A DNA stretch of 64,000 nucleotides from Pedobacter steynii. GTDB taxonomy: Bacteria > Bacteroidota > Bacteroidia > Sphingobacteriales > Sphingobacteriaceae. Below are positions 47,501 to 55,700 of the stretch, in pieces (position 1 is the stretch's first letter; each line of letters begins with the position of its first letter). The stretch covers positions 4,092,001 through 4,156,000 of the forward strand of contig NZ_CP017141.1 in assembly GCF_001721645.1 (NCBI RefSeq), written 5' to 3'. The notes under the pieces are model-generated. The model saw nothing but the letters and a program-made list of their open reading frames with translations. It was not told the DNA's origin and searched no databases. Both the position numbers and the translations under genes were made by a program.

Positions 47501-49675
47501 CCTTTGTTTGAAGTCATGTTTTCTTATGGAAATTTTGATAATGAAAGATTGGAGATTCCTGGTTTAACACTTAGTGCTTATAATTATAAGGAACACAGCT
47601 CAAAGTTTGATCTTTCACTGTCGGTTGTGGAAACTCCGGAACGCCTATACCTAAGCTTCGATTACGCTACCGATTTATTTACAGCAGAACGTATCGGCAG
47701 TTTTGCAGAATATCTGCTGCAAATTATTAATACAGTAATTTCCAATCCGGATATCCTGCTTGGAGATATTAGTCTGCTTGGAGAAAAAGAACAGCAGTAT
47801 TTAACCATGCTTGGTCAGGGAACTAGTAAAGTTTATTCCGAAAAAAGAACAATTATAGATCTTTTTGCTGAGCAGGTAAAAATGGTGCCAGATGCAGTCG
47901 CTGTTGTTTTTAAAGAAAAGCAGCTGAGTTATCGTGAACTCGATGAAAAAGCAAATGCCTTATCTGAATTAATAAAAAATTCAGGAGTTAAGTCAGGTGA
48001 GCGTATTGGTGTATTGATCGATCACTCTCTAGAATTATTGATATCGTTTCTGGCAATCATGAAAAGTGCTTGTACATTTGTCCCGATTGATGTACACTGG
48101 CCTCTATCACGTCAGAATCAAAGTATTGCTTTGACAACTGCTGCAATGGTACTGTGTCAGGATGATATTGAAGGTCTTGAAGCGCCACTCAGTTTAAAAG
48201 TAAGGCATGAGGAACTTCTAAATACATCCGGTACAAAGAGAGTCATACTAAGTATGGAGGATCCGATGTATATCATTTTTACTTCGGGATCCACAGGAAT
48301 ACCTAAAGGAGTCGAGGTGCCTTACAAAGGAATCATGAACAGACTGTTCTGGATGAATGATTTTTTTGGTCATAGTACTGCCACATCCGTTCTTCAAACC
48401 ACCAGATATGTTTATGACAGCATGGTCTGGCAGCTATTCTGGCCATTGATTAATGGTGGAAAGACGATAATACTGCCCCCACACTTCGAGATGAGTTGCG
48501 AAAACATTTGTAAGCTGATTAGGTTACATGACATCAAACTAGTAGATTTTGCGCCTTCGGTGTTTAATACCGTATTTGAATATTCTAAGAATCCCGAGTA
48601 TGAAATCAGTTCTCAATTGGCTTCGTTAAGGTATATAATTCAGGGAGGAGAGGAGATCTCTGTCAAGTTTACACATCAATTTCTTCTTGATTATCCGTCG
48701 ATATCAATTGTAAATTTATATGGACCAACAGAAGCAAGTATTGGTTGTATTTATCATTTGGTTAATCCGGATGGAATGGGGAAAATACCTATTGGTAAAC
48801 CCATAAATAATGTTCGGGTTCGGATAACAGACCGGTATGGAAATTTAGTTCCCCAAGGAGTGAGTGGCGAAATCCGTCTTTCGGGAGTCTGTCTAGCTAC
48901 AGGATATTTCAACAATAAGAAACAGACTGAAGAAAGGTTTGTGAATACCTCCGAGAAGGGTTTAAGGGAATACCTCACTGGAGATCTTGCCAGACAGGAT
49001 AAAGATGGTAATATAGAATTCCTGGGCAGGATAGATGATCAGGTCAAAATCCGGGGCCATCGTATTGAACCGGGAGAAATTGCCGGCCGATTGCTGGAAT
49101 TGTCAGCGATAAGAGAAGCAATTATACAGGTCAAGGAGAATGAGGGAGACAAATACCTCGTCGCTTTTTATGTAGCTGAAACGGCTATTCCCATACAAAT
49201 TTTACAGACTTATCTTCATGAGCTTTTACCGGCCTATATGGTTCCTTCCTATTATGTCCACTTAACAGAGTTTCCATTAACTGCGAATGGTAAAGTAAAT
49301 AGGAAAGCACTCCCGGAGCCAAAGCTGATTAATGATGATGAAATTAACATCAAAGCGGTTGATCAAACCGAAAAAGATCTCGTAAAGATATGGGCTGAGG
49401 TATTGAAGACGAGAGAAGAAAATATCGGAGTGAACAGGAACTTTTTTGATTTAGGTGGAAATTCTCTCAAACTGATTGGCTTAGTTGGGAAGATAAATCA
49501 GCATTTTAATGCCAGTTTATCGGTGGCTAGTTTATTCGAATTATCAACGATCCGTCTGCAGGCTGGGCGCATCCATCAGGTTAAGGAAATAGATCAGGAT
49601 GCTGAAGAGGAAAATCTTTCAGCTTCGGAACTGGAAAGTATGGTAAGTCTTTTCAATACGGACGAAGGGGATTAG
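40850..49675 (+). CDS. NRPS subunit: (half C)-A(Asn)-T-C-A(Val)-T-C-A-T
   Basis: A 2941-residue subunit; ATG 40850 is chosen, with a GTG nine codons upstream as alternative. Residues 1-237 correspond only to the C-terminal lobe of a condensation domain and lack HHxxxDG. Then: adenylation 261-753 (Asn); carrier (GGHSL near 796); condensation 850-1285 (HHIITDG near 980); adenylation 1300-1787 (Val); carrier (GGHSLK near 1830); condensation 1880-2310 (HHIINDG near 2014); adenylation 2332-2826 (code DSWDIGLIGK); carrier (GGNSL near 2870); acidic tail ending FNTDEGD. It adds Asn, Val and an unassigned residue. The preceding subunit already ends in a complete C domain, so the half domain is probably not the catalyst. 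The next gene starts with a ketosynthase. Confidence 0.92.
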   Translation: MSDKSKLNIKAIEANRNIGARYYWEARLDGFESESYFSNPDPISKLNHSGQHECLLSVPLNVLAELDKVAPSAKSKHVVFLSILTVLGYKFSGKDDVCILTPFYKAEIAEMTNEVIPFRSSDFSQLKFLELLIHTKSTLLKDLHQGNYPIEKMFRQGYDLQSEPSIGLLVEGLHTAQAFQGLNPDLLFSFHISDQLLKIKYNSKQYTLSYIEYIGNCFLNLLSKVLLNIHIPIREIEAITEEEKEQILYTANVIESTISNHTTVISLFRNQAQRTPQHIAFSAGDQICTYQELDQWSDKIAGYLNQNYDIKKGDRVGLFLAHEAWLIPVILGVLKAGGVYVPVDPAYPIPKIKAITNEADLKLVIARGGDVADLSDTVILDLDIHEQLIQTFSFENSLSIPGSEDLAYIIFTSGSTGKPKGVVIQHSSLLNYISWASDFYIGSSKATFPLYTSISFDLTITSIFTPLISGNKIIVYQDAGPELINALFVDDEIDIIKLTPSHLNIVRHLDPVSCEHSKKNKKLIVGGEELSSQLAAEIYLQFDKQIDIYNEYGPTEATVGCMIYKYDPLDQSFSVPIGYPIRNTAVYLLDSNFNHVPAGSIGELYIAGEGLAAGYFRQEELSNQKFIDNPFVPELKMYKTGDLAIRDLANRIVFRGRTDEQFKIRGYRIEPAEIERSLLQFEGVNQALVTVMMREGEKYLVAYYTAENEIFSLREYLLGILPAYMVPSYYVWLSVFPLSANGKIDKKLLPEAGPDQKQNFQEPRTAGEKELAQIWAEILHLDAEKISVNRSFFELGGHSLKAVNLMNRIRKQLGTEVPLKEIFNCDTISSLSVYINDIAIRSTQAAIQVSANHSFYRLSSAQQRLYFLYELDKDSLAYNMPQLVRISGGVDREKLINVFCTLISRHESLRTSFVQVDGRVFQTIGDGSDFQVEEYTAVESDLNEVINQFIRPFELDSAPLIRVGLVSVSKDEDVLLVDMHHIITDGVSQDLLIRDFIKLYRGEELPVLRLQYKDYSEWQQSEEEKVHITQQKDFWLAEYEELPEVLDLPVDYARPKQRSYKGDSYTFEISAQTTNALRELASREGATLYMVLLSVYNIFLGHLSGKEDIVVGSPVAGRRHADLEDIIGMFVNTLALRNYPKGGLNFREFLGDLRSGTLSCLDHQDFQYEELVEELKLTREMNRNPLFDVIFSYENFSTEVLDISGLTMTPYNHQERSSKFDLTLAVREGLESLSFAFNYSTDLFTTERIVRFGVYLEHIIEMILENPDIRLSDIKLSGEDEEAFLLALGQGAVRSYSEDQTVVHLFAEQVVSRPDAIALTFNDHHISYVELHKKSDYIANLLKEQGVKKGTLVPVFTERSSALIIGILGILKAGGAYVPIDPEYPESRVTFMLNDLNAKVILAGATFKSEEDLIVLDLNKLLENYAPSSDSFLRESVGGGDVAYINYTSGSTGYPKGVMVPHRAILRLLDLENIIFSRDTVTLQLSSASFDAATFEIWPALLSGGRIVIYSEKHVDVKKINQLISKQQINTLWLTSGLLDQWVDSNIEDLPLKYLLSGGDVVHASSVVKVYAALPGVTVYNGYGPTENTTFTCCHKIPRDIRGDQHIPIGRPVSGTSVYILNKYQRLSPYGTVGELCISGIGLSHGYINNQVLTDEKFILNPYLDGALMYRTGDLARWSANGFIEFLGRTDDQVKIRGYRIEPREIEKNLLQLGGVKQVLVVLKEGEADKYLVAYYVAEVEIEDASIRKFLLEILPDYMIPTGFVYLDSFPLTVNGKIDRRSLPEVVFSKGKYEGPVTTTEQQLMKIWSEVLPLNIEEIDIRSSFFDLGGHSLKAVSVVNQIWKEMEVEVPLSAIFGYQDIRSLCAYINDSARHSGYTEISASTRHSFYHLSSAQQRLYFLHELDKHSIAYNMPHLIRISGKTDRTKVSATFALLIARHESLRTNFIWKDGEAFQVIGDGSNFSMEEYNAIESELNGIINRFIRPFDLSEGSLIRAGLVSISEGEELLMIDMHHIINDGISQDILIRDFMKLYKDEKLPSLRLQYKDYSEWQLSDKERLRISQQKKFWLEEYQDLPEVMDLPSDFVRPKKRNHQGGVYAFELNEQTTQDLRDLGAEEGATLFMVLLSAFNVLLGRLGNREDIVVGSPVAGRRHADLEGLIGMFVNTLALRNSPAGSLSFREFLRNLRSRTLSCFEHQDFQYEDLVEELKLTRDVSRNPLFEVMFSYGNFDNERLEIPGLTLSAYNYKEHSSKFDLSLSVVETPERLYLSFDYATDLFTAERIGSFAEYLLQIINTVISNPDILLGDISLLGEKEQQYLTMLGQGTSKVYSEKRTIIDLFAEQVKMVPDAVAVVFKEKQLSYRELDEKANALSELIKNSGVKSGERIGVLIDHSLELLISFLAIMKSACTFVPIDVHWPLSRQNQSIALTTAAMVLCQDDIEGLEAPLSLKVRHEELLNTSGTKRVILSMEDPMYIIFTSGSTGIPKGVEVPYKGIMNRLFWMNDFFGHSTATSVLQTTRYVYDSMVWQLFWPLINGGKTIILPPHFEMSCENICKLIRLHDIKLVDFAPSVFNTVFEYSKNPEYEISSQLASLRYIIQGGEEISVKFTHQFLLDYPSISIVNLYGPTEASIGCIYHLVNPDGMGKIPIGKPINNVRVRITDRYGNLVPQGVSGEIRLSGVCLATGYFNNKKQTEERFVNTSEKGLREYLTGDLARQDKDGNIEFLGRIDDQVKIRGHRIEPGEIAGRLLELSAIREAIIQVKENEGDKYLVAFYVAETAIPIQILQTYLHELLPAYMVPSYYVHLTEFPLTANGKVNRKALPEPKLINDDEINIKAVDQTEKDLVKIWAEVLKTREENIGVNRNFFDLGGNSLKLIGLVGKINQHFNASLSVASLFELSTIRLQAGRIHQVKEIDQDAEEENLSASELESMVSLFNTDEGD
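41631..43107 (+). other. Adenylation domain A8, predicted Asn
   Basis: Code D, L, T (FDLTITS), K (before LTPS), I, G (LIVGGE), E, V, G (NEYGPTEATVG), K: DLTKIGEVGK, as in A1 and A2. Confidence 0.8.
44748..46209 (+). other. Adenylation domain A9, predicted Val
   Basis: Code D, A, F (FDAATFE), W (before LTSG), L, G (LLSGGD), G, T, F (NGYGPTENTTF), K: DAFWLGGTFK, one change from the Val code DAFWIGGTFK. Confidence 0.85.
47845..49327 (+). other. Adenylation domain A10, unassigned
   Basis: Code D, S, W (YDSMVWQ), D (before FAPS), I, G (IIQGGE), L, I, G (NLYGPTEASIG), K: DSWDIGLIGK. I recall no exact match. Asp at position 278 could favour a polar or basic side chain. Core A4 has YD instead of FD. 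The residue loaded here is extended by the first PKS module. Confidence 0.5.
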
Positions 49676-49763
49676 TTAAACTAACCCGTAATAATTTAAT
49701 GTATCCCATCTAACAATCGGGATATTTCAAGAGCTGAATTAATAAAAATTTATTTAAATACAG

Positions 49764-52700
49764 ATGGCAAAGTCAGACGTTAATGGATTGGAAATTGCAA
49801 TTATCGGGTATTCCGGAAAGTTTAATAATTGCGTGAATGCTGAAGAGTACTGGAATAAACTTTTCAATGGAGAAGAGACCTTTCATAACTATAGTAATGA
49901 AGAATTGGCCGAGTCTGGTATTGCTGAGGATATATATAATAGCTCCAGCTATGTTAAAGTAAAGGGAGTACTCCAAGATAAAGAATGTTTTGATCCTCAG
50001 TTTTTTGGATACACCCCTGCAGAAGCAAATATTATGGATCCCCAGATCCGGATATTTCATGAAATCGTATGGAGTGGGTTGGAAATGGCAGGTTGTAGTC
50101 CTGAAAAGACTAATAAAAGAATTGGTTTGTACGCCTCTGCAAGTGATAATAATTTATGGCAGTCTATCATGTCTTTAAGTGGAAACCCTGATTCAGGAGA
50201 ACTGGAAACGTCTTATCTTTCAAATAAGGATCATTTATGTTCTTTGGTCTCCTATAAGTTAAATTTGAAAGGGCCGGCTATATTTACGCAGACCGCCTGT
50301 TCCTCGTCTTTAGTAGCCGTACATCAGGCAGTCAGAGCATTGTTGACTGGAGATTGTGAAATTGCTGTCGCTGGTGGAGTTTCAGCATCTCTGCTGGATA
50401 AGGGGGGATATCAGTATCAGGAAAATTTAATCTTTTCTTCCGACGGTCATTGCAGGGCATTTGACAGTGGGGCTGATGGAACCTTAAAAGGTGAAGGCGG
50501 AGGAGTGGTTATACTAAAAAAATATAAAGATGCCGTAAAAGATGGAGATACAATTCATGCTATCATCAAAGGAACCTCGGTTAATAATGATGGAAGCGAT
50601 AAGATTGGATTCACTGCTCCCGGTATTCAGGGACAAAGAAGAGTCATCAAAAGTGCCCTGCAGCTTGCTGGTGTTGATCCAAACTCAATTACCTATATCG
50701 AAACCCATGGAACAGCGACAAGATTAGGTGATCCCATTGAGTTTAAAGCTTTGAATGATGGGTATGGTCAGACAGGAAGTCATCGCAGCCCGATAGGTTC
50801 TGTAAAAACCAATATCGGACATCTGGATAGTGCTGCCGGAATTGCTTCTTTAATTAAGGTGATCCTGATGATGAAGTACAGAAAAATTCCTGCGAGTTTA
50901 CATTTCAAATCTCCGAATCCTGAAATTGATTTTGAAAATTCTTCTTTTTATGTTAACCAGGAATTGCAGGATTGGGAAAGCCCATATGCTAAACTCAGAG
51001 CTGGAATAAGCTCTTTTGGCATAGGGGGAACAAATTGCCACATTATCGTAGAAGAGGCGGTTCAGATATCTGAGGCAAGCAATAATGCATCAAGCTCTTG
51101 TACTATCAATTTATCTGCAAAATCTTCAAAAAAATTACATGATGCTGGGTTGCTTCTTGCCGATCATTTGAGAAATCATCCCAGTATTAGACTTTCGGAT
51201 TTATCATATACACTTAATTGCGGAAGGACTGATTTTAACTACCGAACATCGATTACTGCTTCTGGTACGGAAGAATTTGTTCAAAAATTAAGTGAGAAAC
51301 TAGTGGTTAGTAATATACAGGAAAAAAGCCCTGGAAGACCTCATTGTGTTTTTATGTTTAGCGGGCAGGGTGCTCAATATGTGGAGATGGGTAGGGATTT
51401 ATATGAGAAATATCCATTTTTCCGCCAACAGATGGATGAATGTTTTGAATTGATAAAACGTCACCATGGAATTTTGCTAAAAGAGGAGATTTACAGAAAT
51501 GGAAATAGTGCAGAACTAAAAATCAATGATACCTTATACACTCAGCTGAGTTTGTTTACGGTGAGTTATGCGATGGCAAAATTTCTGATAGCAATTGGGA
51601 TTAAGCCGGATGCCCTAATAGGACACAGTATCGGCGAGTATGCCGGAGCAGTCATTTCGGAGATGATTAGTTTAGATGAAGCCATTCAAATTATAGGAAA
51701 ACGAGCATTATTAATGCAAAATACCGAAAGGGGGGAGATGTATGTGGTATTTACCAATGAAAAAGAATTAAAAGATCTGCTTCCTCCGGATTTATCCATT
51801 GCAGCTATAAATGGAGAAGAGGTAGTCGTCATTTCTGGAAATAAGATTTCTATGAGCGAATTTATAGAAACCTTAAATTCAAAACATATCATCGCTAAAA
51901 AATTAAATACTTCTCATGCATTTCATTCCTCAATGATGGATGAAATCCTGGAGGAATACCGCTTATTTTTAGAAAACTATAATTTCAAAAGAGGGAAGAT
52001 ACCTTTGATTTCTAATATTTCGGGAAAATTTCTAGATACTGGCAGAGATGCCACCTATTGGAGCAAACATTTGCGTGATACTGTTCTTTTTGGTGATGGA
52101 TTAAAAACGTTAATTGCCGCAGGTAATACTCATTTTGTTGAAGTTGGTCCCGGAAATCAGTTGGTTAAATTGGTTGAGCAGTTAATGGTAACAGAAACTG
52201 TTATGCCGGTTAATACGTTAAGAACCGCTTCTCAGACGGTACAGGATGACGATTTACTGCATCAAAATATAGCGAAGCTTTGGATGAATGGATGGCCTGT
52301 TGAGTGGTCTAGATGCTACGAAGGCATGGCCGTAAAAAAGATTCCATTGCCAATATACGCGTTTGAAAGAATGAGATTCCCCCTACAGATTGATCTGCAG
52401 AAATTAGTTGGGAATTTGTATTTCTCTTATTTAACGCCTGCAGAAAATAGTAAAAACTGGTTGTATGAATCAACCTGGACAAAAGATGAGTCTGATATAC
52501 AGATTTTGAATCCAAAGTCAGAAAAGAAAAATCTGATGGTTTTTTGTGATGATAAGGGAGTTGCTGAACTTGCATTGGAAAAATCAGGTATTGACTTTAA
52601 TGCTCTAATTAAGATTCGCATTGGAGATAGGTATGAAAAAATTAACCCTCTTTCTTATGTGGTCAATTGCCATAACCTGGATGAATATAGCCGGTTGGTT

Positions 52701-55700
52701 GAAGATCTAAAATCCGATGGTTATGAGAAAGCAGATGTTATTCACGCATTTGGATTGGACGACTTCCCGGTCTCTTTGGATGACGGGATGTTTCGGGGAT
52801 ATTTAAGTCTTGTTTTCCTAATTAAAAGCTTGTCCGATCATCAGCTTGAGCATGAAAGGAATGTGATGGTTTTGGCTAGCGAAATAGTTAGGATAAATCC
52901 GGATGATCAAATCAATCCAGTAAAGGCCATGCTACTTGGCGCGCTGAAAATTATTTCAGTGGAACACGATAACTTAAACTGTAAGCTCATTGATTTCGAT
53001 AAGAATGATACTCCAGTTAGCTCAATGATTAGAGAAGTATGGTCAAAAAAAGATGGTCAAATTAGCGTTGCTTATCGCAAAAACTCAAGATTTATACCGT
53101 CCATTGCAGCAATAAAGGTAAATGGAGCATTTAAAGACCCACTAAAAAATCAAGGATGTTATTTGATTACCGGTGGTTTAGGAGGAATGGGTTTATCAAT
53201 TGCTCATGACCTTGCTTTAAAAGAAAAAGCAAAACTTACGCTAATTTCCAGACGTGATTTTCCAATCGAAAGTGAAAGAAAAGCATGGGTAGATAAATAC
53301 GGAAAAGAAGATGTCATCAGCAGAATTATTTATCAGATCTGGGATATGGAAAGGAATGGTGCTGAAGTTCTTGTAATTTGTGCTAATGTGGCTGACAAAT
53401 TACAGATGCAGCATGCAATTCGTTTGGCTGAGGGGAGATTTGGAAAGATTAATGGTCTGATTTGGTCAGCTGGAGTGATAGATTACGATGGCGTTATACG
53501 GAGAAGAACCCGGGACCAATTTATTGATAATATAAAGTTGAAGGTTCATGGACTTTTGATTGCTGAACAATTGTTGAACTTTGATGAACTTGATTTTATT
53601 GTACTATTTTCTTCTGCGGGAAACTTGTATTATAAAGAGAAGTTTGGACAGGTTGCTTATAATGTTGCTAATGAGTTTACCGACGCTTTTGCAAGAAGTA
53701 ATGATGCCAAATACAGGATATCGGTCATTAACTGGTGTGACTGGAAAAATGCGGGGATGACTGTCGATGGGCTTAAAAAGAGGGATGCGGGTATTACTCA
53801 GGAAGATATCAATACTTTTCTTAAAGATGGACTTACGAATGAAGAAGGTGTTAAGGTTTTCCGCCATTGCCTGACAAATCCTGAATCTGCCTACATCATT
53901 AGTAAAAAAAATCTCACCGGTTTTTATAACCAAAAAAATGAAGAACAAACTGAAAAAGTTGAGGTTGTCGATCTTATTGAAAATTCATTTGAAAGACCTG
54001 AACTCATTACACCGTTTATAGCGCCTTCTACAAAAACAGAAATCCTTTTATCAAACCTATGCTGTACTCTTTTCGGTTTGAATAGAGTGGGGATCAATGA
54101 TGACTTTCTTGAATTAGGTGGTGATTCTTTAAAAGCAGTAAAATACATCAATCAAATAAAAAAGGAACTGAATGTAAGAATCTCTTTGGGAGACTTCTTT
54201 AGTAATCCAACAATCCTGCTGCTTTCAAAGGTGATTAATTTAAAACTTGATCCTGGAGAAATATCTGAAACAGATCAGCAACAAGCGGATTTATCTGATA
54301 ATTGTCTCTTACTACCTGCTCAAAACAGGATATTCATTCTAGACAGATTGAATCCATTACAGACCATACACAATCAGATTTTTACTTTTAAAACCAAACC
54401 TATTTCTAAAGCAAAATTGAATTATGCCATTGGCTTACTGATTGAAAAACATGACGTTCTTCGCGCCTCTTTTGATTTGGAGGGAGCGTATCCAAGTCAA
54501 TCTTTCGGGAATCATATCACAGCTGAAATAGAAAATTACTCTATTCTGCAGGAAGATGAACTTGATGCAATTATGAAGCAGTTTGAGCGTCCTTTCAATT
54601 TATCAGTGCCCCCTCTTTTCAGAATCGGATATGTTACAAATACTTCCGGAGATGATTTTTTGTTAGTTGATATTCATCATATTATATCAGATGGTGTCTC
54701 CAACAAAGTCTTTCTGACTGATTTATTCTGTTCTTTAGATGGTGTAAAATCAACGGAAAAAAGTAGCGACTTCAGATCTTATATTCATCAGTTTTATGCT
54801 GCTGAAATGCAGGAGGAAATAAAAGCCGAGGAACAGCATTGGTTAAATAAATTTAAAGATTATAGTCAACTCAATGGACTGATGCTCGATCATCCCCGAA
54901 AAGCAAATGATCAGAAGACAGGAAAAAGACACAGATTTACAATTCCTGCCGATCTATCACTGCTCGCCATCAACGCAGCTAAGAATGAAGGCGTAACTTT
55001 ATTTACTTATACCTTGTCTGCTTTGTACGTATTGTTGAGGAAGCTGACCGGAGAGTCCGAAGTGATCATTGGTACCACTCATTTTGGCCGGGATATTATT
55101 GGATTTGAAAATACAATGGGGATGTTTATTGAAACTATCCCACTCAGAAATACGATTGATGATGAAATGGTATTCCAGGTCTTCCTGAATCAGATAAAAA
55201 ATAATACTTATGAGGACTTTGACAACAGAAAGTTTCCATTTGAAGAGCTGATCGCCAAGCTAGAATTGCCAAAAGACAGAAAAAGAAATCCTCTTTTTGA
55301 CGTCGTATTTTCTTCTGATAATATTGGAGAAACCGTGGTTGAGCAGCCTGATCATCACACCGTATTGAACTACGTTGAACATGGTAATGTCAAAGTAGGA
55401 TTTGATTTATTATTCACTTTTAGTTTGCACCAAAACGAACTGAGTTTCTGTTTCGAATATAACTCAAGTTTGTTTGAAGAACAAACAATATCACTTTACA
55501 GCGCTTATTATAGGCATATTTTACATCAGATTTTAGAAAAACCCAATCTTCAGATTAAAGAGGTTAACCTATTGTTGCCCAACAATGAGGAAAGTTATCC
55601 TGATATGGTATTAAGAGGTAAAGAAACCGTTCAAACCAGCGCATCTCTTATTTTTTCTGAATTCTGTAAAGTTGCAGAGGAAGCAAAAGATAATATCGCT

